Part shown: positions 1 through 6,782 of the stretch, piece by piece | Layout of the letters: each line of letters opens with the position of its first letter | Position numbering within the stretch: the first letter of the stretch is position 1 | Source of the DNA: a virus | Reading direction: 5' to 3' (one strand) | DNA: 25,847 nt | IMG/VR virus record: IMGVR_UViG_3300031787_000738 | Location: 1-25,847 of that record | The notes under the pieces: model-generated | What the model was told of the DNA's origin: nothing | The model's database searches: none | What the model saw: only the letters and a program-made list of their open reading frames with translations | Translations under genes and position numbers: made by a program

Positions 1-1064
1 ATTATGAGTGGCTCGACAGCTTCGAGAATATCGTCATCTGTTTTGACAACGATGAAGCAGGCAGAGCAGCAGCTAATCAGGTTGCTGAAGTGCTTGGAAC
101 TAAAGCCAAGATATTTAAAGGAACCAAGGACTTTAAAGATGCCTGCGAATTCATCCAAGAAAACAAGGTAGCTGAGTTTGTAAACTTATGGTGGAGAGCT
201 GAGCGATTCACACCAGACGGAATCATCGATGGCTCTGTGCTCTGGGATGTGGTTAATCAGCCAGTGGAGAGAGCAGATGTACTCTATCCGTTTGCTGGGT
301 TGAATGACCTTACCTATGGTATCAGGTCTGGTGAGATGGTCACGATCACTGCAGGCTCTGGCCTGGGTAAGTCGCAGTTTCTTCGAGAAATTGTTTATCA
401 TATTCTGAACAGCAGCCAGGATAACATTGGTCTATTGTTCCTCGAAGAGTCGGTTAAACGCACAGCCAAGAGCTTGATGAGCTTGGCAGCTAATAAGCCA
501 CTGCACCTACCAGACATTGAGACCAGCCAGGACGAGCTGCGTGAAGCATTCGATGCTACGCTAGGTACTGGGCGTGTCTATCTGTTTGATCACTTCGGAT
601 CTACTGCAATTGATAACATCATCAGCAGGGTTAGGTTCATGGCGAAGGCGCTGAACTGTAAGTTTATTTTCCTGGACCATGTATCAATTGTTGTCTCAGC
701 TCAGGAGAATGGTGACGAGCGAAAGGCACTGGATGAAATCATGACCAAGCTGCGAATGATTGTGCAAGAGACTGGCATTGCTTTGTTTTGTGTCTCGCAT
801 CTCAAGCGTCCTGATGGCAAGGGACACGAGGAAGGAGCAAGCACCTCTCTGTCTGCACTACGAGGCTCAGGTTCGATTGGTCAGTTGTCTGACATGGTGC
901 TAGGCCTGGAGCGTAACGGACAGGCTGAGGACTTGAAAGAGCGTCACACAACACGAGTCAGGGTTCTGAAGAATCGCTTCAGTGGATTGACTGGCCCTGC
1001 CTGTGGGTTGTACTATGACAGGGTTACTGGACGCATGACAGAGACTGTGGTGGAGGAACTATGA
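1..1064 (+). CDS. T7 gp4-like primase-helicase, 5' partial
   Basis: The reading frame is open from base 3, so the gene begins outside the window. An apparent GTG start at 90 is only an internal codon. The first ~30 codons carry a TOPRIM primase motif (IVICFDNDEAGRAA, with the DND metal-binding residues). A RecA-type helicase domain follows: Walker A GSGLGKSQ (about bases 357-380), LLFLEES, Walker B-like FIFLDHVSIVVS, SHLKRPDGKGHEEG and LRGSGSIGQLSD, all closely matching the order in T7 gp4. The family forms a hexamer that unwinds the fork using NTP and primes the lagging strand. The protein ends in GRMTETVVEEL, without the long acidic tail and terminal Phe known in T7 gp4. The stop overlaps the next start as ATGA. 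Family identity is very secure. The zinc-binding domain, if present, is off the left edge. Confidence 0.95.
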   Translation, partial: YEWLDSFENIVICFDNDEAGRAAANQVAEVLGTKAKIFKGTKDFKDACEFIQENKVAEFVNLWWRAERFTPDGIIDGSVLWDVVNQPVERADVLYPFAGLNDLTYGIRSGEMVTITAGSGLGKSQFLREIVYHILNSSQDNIGLLFLEESVKRTAKSLMSLAANKPLHLPDIETSQDELREAFDATLGTGRVYLFDHFGSTAIDNIISRVRFMAKALNCKFIFLDHVSIVVSAQENGDERKALDEIMTKLRMIVQETGIALFCVSHLKRPDGKGHEEGASTSLSALRGSGSIGQLSDMVLGLERNGQAEDLKERHTTRVRVLKNRFSGLTGPACGLYYDRVTGRMTETVVEEL

Positions 1065-1714
1065 GTCATCCTGACCAAGCATTCGGTGATAAGACCTACT
1101 CACAATTTGGAGAGGACCTTATCCTATTGAATGTGTTTTATAAGTTAGGTATTGAGAAAGGCAGATACTTCGATGTAGGCGCACACAATCCATGGAACAT
1201 TAGTAACACTGCGTTATTGTATGAGCGTGGCTGGCGAGGCGTGTGTGTTGAAGCTAATCCAAATCAGATTAGTGGCTTTGAGTTAGCTAGGCCAGAGGAT
1301 AACATCCTGAATGTTGGGGTTGGCTGCTCAATAGGAACCGCACCTTTCTATATGATTGATGGATACTCAGGCAGGAACAGTTTTGATTTTACGAAAGTGT
1401 CTGACTTTATAGATAAGCACCAACAATTTAGTATTCGTGAAGTCAAAGAGATTCCAGTTGTAACAATCGACAGCTTGTTTAACAGTTTGTATGTCCCTGA
1501 TTTACTGTGTATCGACATTGAAGGCTTGGACTACTCAGTGCTGCTGAGTATGGAGACAAGGCCAAAGGTTATCTGCGTTGAGAATGAGGGACAGATCCAG
1601 GACTTTGATGACTTGCTAAAAGGAATGGGATATGATAAAATATTTAACACCGTAGCAAATGGAATCTACATACATGAGAGTTGCACTGGATATCGAAACA
1701 AACCTGAAGCATGA
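1061..1714 (+). CDS. FkbM-family SAM-dependent methyltransferase
   Basis: This 217-aa protein has the FkbM methyltransferase layout: an N-terminal YSQFGEDLIL (residues 13-22), SAM-binding FDVGAH (37-42), the VCVEANP strand-2 acidic residue, and CIDIEGLD (150-157) near the catalytic face. Known FkbM enzymes mostly O-methylate sugars or polyketides, and related proteins occur in cell-surface glycan clusters. Here the gene is wedged between helicase and polymerase, sharing ATGA with the helicase stop and 41 nt with the polymerase start, so it is co-expressed with replication genes. The substrate cannot be read from sequence. A glycan on the host surface or virion is the conventional guess; a nucleotide or DNA-linked substrate is possible given the location. 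Family confidence is high and role confidence is low. Confidence 0.85.
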   Translation: MSHPDQAFGDKTYSQFGEDLILLNVFYKLGIEKGRYFDVGAHNPWNISNTALLYERGWRGVCVEANPNQISGFELARPEDNILNVGVGCSIGTAPFYMIDGYSGRNSFDFTKVSDFIDKHQQFSIREVKEIPVVTIDSLFNSLYVPDLLCIDIEGLDYSVLLSMETRPKVICVENEGQIQDFDDLLKGMGYDKIFNTVANGIYIHESCTGYRNKPEA

Positions 1715-3314
1715 CCGCATCTGGGTTTGCTGCACCTATGACATTGACACCAAAGAAGTAAAGACATGGACAAACGCACAGGACTTCAACAAGTTTATTC
1801 AACAAGCGAAACTAGTGATAGCTCACAATGGGATCGGCTTCGACTTCCCAGTACTGAACAGAGTCTGGAAGACTACGATTCGACTGAGCCAAGTACAGGA
1901 TACACTGGTTATGTCAAGACTATCAAGCCCATCAAGGGACGGGGGACACAGCCTAGCAAATCTAGCAAAGCTCGTAAACAGAACCAAGAAGGAATACGAA
2001 GATTTCGAGGGAGGCCTGACACCAGAAATGGTTGAGTACTGTCAGGAGGATGTATCAATCTGTGGTGAGTTGTACCATTACCTGACCAGGGAACTGAAAG
2101 GATTCTCTGAGCAATCGATTAACCTGGAGCACAAGGTAGCAGCCATTGTTGCAAGGCAAGAGAAGCATGGATTTAAACTTGACACTGTGAAATCCCAATG
2201 CTTGCTAGGCCAATGGAAGCGCCGACTGTCTGACATAGAGGAGGACCTGCAGTCTGTATTCCCGCCCATAGTTACTGAAAGAATTAGTGAGAAGACGGGT
2301 AAGAAGTTGAAGGATGATGTGGAGGTATTCAACCCAGGTTCTAGGCAGCAGATTGCTAAGCGCCTGATAGAAAAAGGATGGAAGCCAACGAAGCATACTG
2401 AGAAAGGACAGGTGATTGTCGATGAATCAGTCTTGGATGGAGTTGATATACCAGAAGCAAAGCTCATTGCCGAGTATCTATTGCTTCAGAAACGGGTGGC
2501 TCAGGTTGAATCGTGGCTTGAGTTTGTATCTGACGAGCACAGGGTTCACGGTAAGGTCATCACCAACGGAGCAGTCACAGGACGCATGACACACCATAGC
2601 CCTAACATGGCGCAGGTCCCTAGTAGCTCTAGTCCCTGGGGTAAGGAGTGCAGGGATTGCTGGACAGTGGATGATGGTAAGGTATTAATCGGTGCAGACG
2701 CAGCCTCATTAGAATTGCGTATGCTTGCACATTACATGAAGGATGCACAGTATGCTAAAGAAATCGTTGAAGGTGATATCCACACCAAAAACCAAGTTGC
2801 GGCAGGTCTTCAAACACGAGCGCAAGCGAAGACATTCATCTACGCTTTACTATACGGGGCAGGACCTGCCAAGATCGGGAAGATTGTTGGTGGTTCGGCG
2901 AAGGAAGGACATGAACTCATCAGCAATTTTCTTCGTAACACGCCAGCCCTCAAGCGCCTTAGAGAAAAAGTTGAAAGTCTATCAGAGAAAGGGACGCTTC
3001 CAGGTCTTGACGGTAGGCAATTACAGGTTCGCTCCGCACACGCAGCACTTAACACACTACTCCAAAGTGCTGGTGCGATAGTGATGAAGCAGGCGCTAGT
3101 CATCTTGGACAGCAAGCTGCGTAAGTTTGCACCTAGCGCACAGTTTGTAGCTAATGTCCATGATGAGTGGCAAATAGAATGTAACGAAGTAGATGCAGAT
3201 TTAGTAGGTGATTTAGCGGTAAGCAGTATTAAAGAAGCAGGTATTGAGCTGGGTCTTCGCTGCCCATTAGATGGTGAATACAAGAAAGGAAAAACATGGG
3301 CAAGCACCCACTAG
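1674..3314 (+). CDS. DNA polymerase, family A (T7 gp5-like)
   Basis: I take ATG 1674 (546 aa), not ATG 1659, because MRVALDIET aligns with the start of T7 gp5 and GGA lies 10 nt upstream. 3'-5' exonuclease residues are visible: D6/E8 in DIET, Asp in NGIGFDFP, and Asp in EYCQEDVS. Polymerase motifs are all present: NGAVTGRMTH, motif A DAASLELRML (D342), motif B R382-K386-Y390-Y394 in RAQAKTFIYALLYGAG, motif C VHDEW (D497). Residue Y390 corresponds to T7 Tyr526 / E. coli Phe762, a site linked in published work to phage lifestyle and incorporation behaviour. It is shorter than T7 gp5 (704 aa). Only about 20 residues separate VFPPI (195-199) from VFNPGS (218-223), where T7 carries the much longer thioredoxin-binding loop. 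The 3' end overlaps the next ORF by 19 nt. Confidence 0.96.
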   Translation: MRVALDIETNLKHDRIWVCCTYDIDTKEVKTWTNAQDFNKFIQQAKLVIAHNGIGFDFPVLNRVWKTTIRLSQVQDTLVMSRLSSPSRDGGHSLANLAKLVNRTKKEYEDFEGGLTPEMVEYCQEDVSICGELYHYLTRELKGFSEQSINLEHKVAAIVARQEKHGFKLDTVKSQCLLGQWKRRLSDIEEDLQSVFPPIVTERISEKTGKKLKDDVEVFNPGSRQQIAKRLIEKGWKPTKHTEKGQVIVDESVLDGVDIPEAKLIAEYLLLQKRVAQVESWLEFVSDEHRVHGKVITNGAVTGRMTHHSPNMAQVPSSSSPWGKECRDCWTVDDGKVLIGADAASLELRMLAHYMKDAQYAKEIVEGDIHTKNQVAAGLQTRAQAKTFIYALLYGAGPAKIGKIVGGSAKEGHELISNFLRNTPALKRLREKVESLSEKGTLPGLDGRQLQVRSAHAALNTLLQSAGAIVMKQALVILDSKLRKFAPSAQFVANVHDEWQIECNEVDADLVGDLAVSSIKEAGIELGLRCPLDGEYKKGKTWASTH

Positions 3315-3505
3315 ACAAGGACGATGAATTCTGGACAGACATGGAGGATGTTGTATTCCTGTGTATAAAGAAGGACAGAACAGTTAGCATGAAGACATCT
3401 GTTATGGACATGGAAGAACTTAAGTCTATCTTCAGCACAGCGTTTATGATGGCCTTATTTCACGATATGAAATCATCACCAAAGGATGTTGACAAACTTC
3501 ACTGA
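3296..3505 (+). CDS. hypothetical protein, 69 aa
   Basis: A small acidic-to-neutral protein with no family I recognise. It starts inside the last codons of the polymerase gene. AAAGGA at 3285-3290 gives a good ribosome site 5 nt before ATG 3296, which supports real translation. The sequence has an N-terminal charged stretch (DKDDEFW), a central beta-like VVFLCIKK and a Met-rich helix-like segment (SIFSTAFMMALFHDM). No metal-binding, catalytic or membrane signature is clear. Its last codons and stop are overlaid by the -35 hexamer and spacer of the promoter at 3489-3516, so it is the last gene before a new transcription start. Probably expressed, function unknown. Confidence 0.6.
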   Translation: MGKHPLDKDDEFWTDMEDVVFLCIKKDRTVSMKTSVMDMEELKSIFSTAFMMALFHDMKSSPKDVDKLH

Positions 3506-3516
3506 TGTGTTATAAT
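3489..3516 (+). promoter_or_regulatory. consensus sigma70-type promoter with extended -10
   Basis: TTGACA (3489-3494), a 16-nt spacer and TATAAT (3511-3516) are both exact consensus hexamers. TG at 3508-3509 adds an extended -10. Predicted transcription start is about 3523, leaving a ~25-nt leader before ATG 3548 that contains a strong ribosome site (AAAAGGAG, about 3534-3541). The -35 overlaps the stop region of the preceding ORF. It would drive the ssDNA-binding protein and the downstream nuclease and metabolism genes from host RNA polymerase. Confidence 0.8.
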
Positions 3517-3547
3517 ATTATGGTAGTCATTTGAAAAGGAGAAGTAA

Positions 3548-3955
3548 ATGGATTTGAAACCGCTTAAAGTACAGGCAGAGATTATGTGGGCTTTCCTTGA
3601 TACGCCTAACCAGCTATCGGGTAAGTATCAGGTAGACCTCTGTAACCTTACCAAAGGCGCTGTAGATGCCCTGAAGTCTATGGGTGTAGAAGTACGGACT
3701 AAGCCTGACCAGCCTGAGAAAGGTATCTTCATCACGGCTAAGTCTGTTAACTATCCTATCAAGACAGAGGATAGTAACGGGAACCCTATCACTGCCAAGG
3801 TAGGCAATGGCAGCAAGGGTATCGCACTGCTCAAGCCCTATGAGTATTCGTACAAGGGTAAGAAAGGTATTGGCGTAGGTATTAATAAGCTGGTAGTGAC
3901 TGATCTCGTGGTGTATGAGGGTGAGCCAGTCGCTGCTACTGACGATGTACTGTAA
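3548..3955 (+). CDS. single-stranded DNA-binding protein, T7 gp2.5-like
   Basis: A 135-aa protein whose core tracks the OB fold of T7 gp2.5. GKYQVDLCNL matches the GVYKVDL strand of T7, and VGNGSKGIALLKPYEY followed by GVGINKLVVTDLVVYE matches the terminal strands (GGGSKLKVKYSLVPY ... LESVMLVEL, recalled from T7). In T7 the protein coats ssDNA and contacts helicase and polymerase through a long acidic C-terminal tail ending in Phe. Here the protein is much shorter than gp2.5 (about 232 aa) and ends in EGEPVAATDDVL, a minimal tail ending in Leu. It is the first gene after the consensus promoter and has a very strong ribosome site, consistent with the high abundance an SSB needs. The function rests on pattern match and gene position. 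Confidence 0.75.
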   Translation: MDLKPLKVQAEIMWAFLDTPNQLSGKYQVDLCNLTKGAVDALKSMGVEVRTKPDQPEKGIFITAKSVNYPIKTEDSNGNPITAKVGNGSKGIALLKPYEYSYKGKKGIGVGINKLVVTDLVVYEGEPVAATDDVL

Positions 3956-3965
3956 AGGAGATAGT

Positions 3966-4196
3966 ATGGCTGAAGCAAAAAAGGCAGTATCGAACCCGAA
4001 GTTAGCGTTTAAGGTTTCACCTGTGGAGTCTTCGTTTGAAGTTAGTACTCCAGGTCTGAGTGTCCTTGGTTGGGACGAAACATTCCGTTTCTCAATTGCA
4101 GCAGACGGTACTGTAACAATCAATGATAATCAGTTTAGCAGCAAGAAGCAAGCTGCTCAGGCACTTGAAACAATGGCAGCGTTTCTGAAGAAGTAA
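3966..4196 (+). CDS. hypothetical protein, 76 aa
   Basis: Start chosen at ATG 3966, 5 nt after AAAGGAG (3954-3960). Upstream in-frame codons lie inside the SSB gene and lack a ribosome site. The N-terminal third is Lys/Ala-rich and probably flexible (MAEAKKAVSNPKLAFK). A beta-rich middle follows (FEVSTPGLSVLGWDETFRFS, ADGTVTINDN), then an amphipathic helix (KKQAAQALETMAAFLKK). No known domain is recognised. It sits between SSB and 5'-3' exonuclease, and its stop shares TAATG with the exonuclease start, so translation of the two is coupled. A replication accessory role is a guess from context only. Confidence 0.7.
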   Translation: MAEAKKAVSNPKLAFKVSPVESSFEVSTPGLSVLGWDETFRFSIAADGTVTINDNQFSSKKQAAQALETMAAFLKK

Positions 4197-4900
4197 TGAT
4201 TGCTCTTATCGATGCCGACATTGTTTGCTACAGAATTGGGTTTGCTTCTGAGGATGTAAGCGACAGAATATGTTTGGCTCGTTGCGCTGAGTTTATGGAG
4301 GAGCTAGTGATGAAGCCTTGGGTAGGAGACTACCTGGGCTATCTCACTGGGTCCGACAATTATCGCAAAGAGATTGCAGTAACAGCACCATACAAAGGCA
4401 ATCGATCACAGTCTAAGCCACAACACTATGACCTTATCAGAGAATACTTAGAGAAGGCTTGGGGCTGTGAAGTAGTACAAGGCCAAGAAGCTGATGACGC
4501 TATCGGTATCAAGGCTTATGAGTTTGAAGATGTAGAAGATTATGTCATCATGTCTATCGATAAAGACCTGGACATGATTCGTGGATGGCACTACAACTTT
4601 GTTAAAGATAAGAAGTACTTGATTGAGGACCAGGATGCTATCAAACATTTCTATACGCAGATACTTACTGGCGATAGAGTTGATAATATTATTGGCCTGA
4701 AAGGCGTAGGCCCTAAGAAAGCTGAGAAGATTCTTGAGGACTGTGTTACTGAAGAAGATATGTATAAGGCAGTATTGAAGGCATATGATAACGATGAAAC
4801 TAGAGTCTTAGAGAATGGACAATTGTTATGGATACGAAGAAAAGAAAATCAGATTTGGTCTCCAGCCCTATTCAATACATCCAGTGGGTTGACGCAGTAG
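4196..4900 (+). CDS. 5'-3' exonuclease (FEN-like, T7 gp6 type)
   Basis: A 234-aa protein with the FEN/5'-nuclease layout: metal-binding MIALIDADIVCYR (D6, D8), an APYKGNR substrate motif (64-70), QEADDAIG (98-104), SIDKDLDMI (120-128), TGDRVDNI with D160/D163, and a helix-hairpin-helix DNA-binding motif GLKGVGPKKAEKIL (167-180). The family degrades 5' ends, removing RNA primers and, in T7-like phages, host DNA. It follows the 76-aa gene with a TAATG overlap. Its last ~73 nt encode a second protein in another frame. Length and motif order fit the phage branch of the family. Confidence 0.92.
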   Translation: MIALIDADIVCYRIGFASEDVSDRICLARCAEFMEELVMKPWVGDYLGYLTGSDNYRKEIAVTAPYKGNRSQSKPQHYDLIREYLEKAWGCEVVQGQEADDAIGIKAYEFEDVEDYVIMSIDKDLDMIRGWHYNFVKDKKYLIEDQDAIKHFYTQILTGDRVDNIIGLKGVGPKKAEKILEDCVTEEDMYKAVLKAYDNDETRVLENGQLLWIRRKENQIWSPALFNTSSGLTQ

Positions 4901-5169
4901 CTGATGTGGAATGGCAAGAGAATGTCAAAGCTGAAGTTCACTTATGTCACACTATTGGATGGATTGTTGATGAGACAGATGATGCCTTATGTGTTGCTAG
5001 TACAGTCAGTATGGACAGTAGCAATGCCCGTATGCATATCCCTAAGCAGTGGATTAAGATAAGAAAGGAAGTGGTCTTTGAAGCCGAGCAGCGCCAAGTC
5101 AAAAGGAAGACACCTGCAAAAGTGGGTAAGAGACCTAATCCTGTCAAAGTTCAATCTGGAGCACGATGA
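4828..5169 (+). CDS. hypothetical protein, 113 aa
   Basis: Starts inside the exonuclease gene (73-nt overlap, different frame) and ends inside the endonuclease gene (92-nt overlap). The central region looks like a small beta-rich domain: YIQWVDAVADVEW, a HTIGWIVDETDDALCVAS strand pair, HIPKQWIKI. The pattern recalls small phage proteins of the form W.D....T.GW...E.DD......S......IPK, which are uncharacterised. The C-terminal ~25 residues are strongly basic (KRKTPAKVGKRPNPVK) and coincide with the overlap. No alternative in-frame start with a better ribosome site is visible. Real gene likely, function unknown. Confidence 0.65.
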   Translation: MDTKKRKSDLVSSPIQYIQWVDAVADVEWQENVKAEVHLCHTIGWIVDETDDALCVASTVSMDSSNARMHIPKQWIKIRKEVVFEAEQRQVKRKTPAKVGKRPNPVKVQSGAR

Positions 5170-5419
5170 TGTACGCTCAGTTAGTATGGGCGTGTCAGGG
5201 GAGGACTTGCTATTTAGTCCAGCAGCCAGGCGGGTCTTACCAATCAGTGTGGAATGCAAGTCCAGAGCAACTATCTCAGTATACGGTTATTACGAACAAG
5301 CAAAGGGAAATGCAGGAGGACACGAACCTGTCGTTGTTATTAAACAGAATCGGTCCAGCCCTCTTGTAGTTGTAGATGCAGAGTATTTCTTTAACTTACT
5401 AAGGAGTAAACATGAGTAA
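5078..5419 (+). CDS. PD-(D/E)XK endonuclease, Holliday-junction-resolvase-like
   Basis: The start is probably TTG 5078: AAAGGAAG at 5064-5071 is well placed, and the N-terminus SSAKSKGRHLQKWVRDLIL is the basic helix typical of small phage nucleases of this kind. The active-site pattern is GEDLLF (D43), then VLPISVECKSR (E59-C60-K61), then YYEQAKG (Q75). This is the D...(E)XK...Q arrangement of resolvase-type PD-(D/E)XK enzymes. The role would parallel T7 gp3: resolving branched DNA before packaging and degrading host DNA. It lies next to the 5'-3' exonuclease in one overlapping block. The exact subfamily is not certain; the fold is likely. Confidence 0.75.
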   Translation: MKPSSAKSKGRHLQKWVRDLILSKFNLEHDDVRSVSMGVSGEDLLFSPAARRVLPISVECKSRATISVYGYYEQAKGNAGGHEPVVVIKQNRSSPLVVVDAEYFFNLLRSKHE

Positions 5420-5723
5420 TGTGTATCGTTTTATTTATGATTCAGACAAGAGCGAAGGTAATGGTGTTTATCCTGAAGCCTCTTCTCTTAAGGCTCGGCA
5501 CTACTTTGAAGATTGTGTTGCTTGGCCTCCCATCCTTTGGCAATTTTGTAAATTCCTAGAAAGCACTGGATATGTAGGTGTTATAGACCGAGTGATTATT
5601 AAGGACCCATATGGATTTGAAAAAACTCAGGGAATGTTTGAAACACTTGGCCCTGGTGAATACATTGCTCGTGTGGAAGAGGAAGAAGACGAAGTTGAAG
5701 AAGACGAAGAAAAGGAAGAGTAA
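5412..5723 (+). CDS. hypothetical protein with acidic C-terminal tail
   Basis: A 103-aa protein with AGGAG about 8 nt before ATG 5412 (7-nt overlap with the endonuclease). The N-terminal ~85 residues look globular and aromatic (VYRFIYDSD, CVAWPPILWQFCKF, GYVGVIDRVIIKDPYGF). The last 17 residues contain 13 Asp/Glu (VEEEEDEVEEDEEKEE). I do not recognise the family. Acidic tails on phage replication proteins commonly act as DNA mimics or docking segments, and the SSB and helicase here lack theirs. A replisome or nuclease partner is therefore possible but unproven. The stop shares TAATG with the metallophosphoesterase start. Confidence 0.7.
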   Translation: MSNVYRFIYDSDKSEGNGVYPEASSLKARHYFEDCVAWPPILWQFCKFLESTGYVGVIDRVIIKDPYGFEKTQGMFETLGPGEYIARVEEEEDEVEEDEEKEE

Positions 5724-6490
5724 TGACTGTTCATGCCATAATCCCAGACTGTCAAGTCAAGGACGGTGTTGACCTTAGTTATCTTACCTGGGTTGGGAAG
5801 TATCTAGCAGAGAAGAAGCCAGATGTAATTGTGCAGATTGGTGACTTCTCTGATATGCCCAGCTTGTCTAGTTATGACATAGGTAAGAAGAGCTTTGAAG
5901 GCAGACGATACAAGACTGACATAGAAGTAACCAGGAAAGCAATGGAGCTATTGCTTGCACCAATTAAGGAATACAATGAAAGAGCACGAAGAAATAAGGA
6001 TAAGCAATACCGACCCCGAATGGTTCTCACTCTTGGAAACCATGAAGAAAGAATTTCCAGGGCTGTCGAAGGAGACCCTAAACTTGACGGAACTATTAGT
6101 CTCAGTGATCTTAAGTACGAACATTATGGTTGGGAAGTTATACCGTACCTTGAACCTATTGTTATTGATGGGGTTGTGTACGCTCATTATTTTACTTCTG
6201 GCGTTATGGGGCGTCCTGTAACATCTGCTGCTGCACTGTTGTCAAAGAAACATATGAGTGCTGTGATGGGTCATGTACAGAATCGACAGATTGCCTACGC
6301 TAACCGAGCAGATGGCTCACAGATTACTGGCCTGTTCAGTGGCTGCTGTTATCTGCATGATGAAGACTACCTGGGTAGCCAGGGTAATAAGTACTGGCGT
6401 GGTATCTGGATGTTGCATGAGGTAAACAACGGCAGCTTTGATGAGATGCCTGTATCCTTAAACTATCTGAGGAAAAAGTATGAGCATTGA
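5723..6490 (+). CDS. calcineurin-like metallophosphoesterase
   Basis: A 255-aa protein with the metallophosphoesterase motif series: IIPDCQVKDG (D9), VQIGDFSDM, LTLGNHEER and VMGHVQNRQ, with a later FSGCCYLHDEDY. The first motif, usually D-x-H, is D-C-Q here; a Gln at this site is common in the phage branch as I remember it. Such enzymes hydrolyse phosphomono- or diesters using a two-metal centre. The phage substrate is unknown and could be nucleic acid or nucleotide. It is translationally coupled to the preceding gene (TAATG) and overlaps DUF3310 by 11 nt. The enzyme class is secure. Confidence 0.88.
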   Translation: MTVHAIIPDCQVKDGVDLSYLTWVGKYLAEKKPDVIVQIGDFSDMPSLSSYDIGKKSFEGRRYKTDIEVTRKAMELLLAPIKEYNERARRNKDKQYRPRMVLTLGNHEERISRAVEGDPKLDGTISLSDLKYEHYGWEVIPYLEPIVIDGVVYAHYFTSGVMGRPVTSAAALLSKKHMSAVMGHVQNRQIAYANRADGSQITGLFSGCCYLHDEDYLGSQGNKYWRGIWMLHEVNNGSFDEMPVSLNYLRKKYEH

Positions 6491-6782
6491 TAACGCAACA
6501 CCAGAAGATTGGAACAGAGTAGTTTGGAAAGACAACAGACCTACCACACTGAAAGACTACATAAAGTCTAAGCAAGTGGGAGGAACGCACTATAAAGGTA
6601 CTATTGAGCCTTGGGAAGCCATGCTAGCGTGGGGATTAGACCCTTGGTCATGCAATGTAATTAAGTATGTGCAGCGACACCGCAAGAAGAACGGTAAAGA
6701 AGACCTAGAGAAAGCCAAACACTACCTTGAATTCATGATAGAGAACTACGATGCCGTTGGTGACAAGTACTACAAAGATTGA
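6480..6782 (+). CDS. DUF3310 family protein
   Basis: A 100-aa protein with the DUF3310 signature: QVGGTHYKG, IEPWEAMLAWGLDPW, CNVIKYVQRHRKKNGKEDLEKAKHYL (split here: CNVIKYVQRHRKKNG then KEDLEKAKHYL). The family is widespread in phages and is sometimes annotated as a nucleotide-kinase-like protein, without firm biochemical support that I know of. GAGGA at 6469-6473 gives a good ribosome site for ATG 6480. It overlaps the metallophosphoesterase (11 nt) and the next gene (32 nt). A nucleotide-metabolism or DNA-related role is inferred from the company it keeps. Confidence 0.88.
   Translation: MSIDNATPEDWNRVVWKDNRPTTLKDYIKSKQVGGTHYKGTIEPWEAMLAWGLDPWSCNVIKYVQRHRKKNGKEDLEKAKHYLEFMIENYDAVGDKYYKD

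Noticed and set aside
90-1064. Apparent GTG start at 90 for the helicase gene
   Set aside because: The same frame is open to the window edge and encodes the TOPRIM motif upstream, so the gene is partial and this codon is internal.
3614-4123. 169-codon antisense open frame opposite the SSB and 76-aa genes
   Set aside because: It runs against two well-supported genes with strong ribosome sites and has no recognisable domain or conserved composition.
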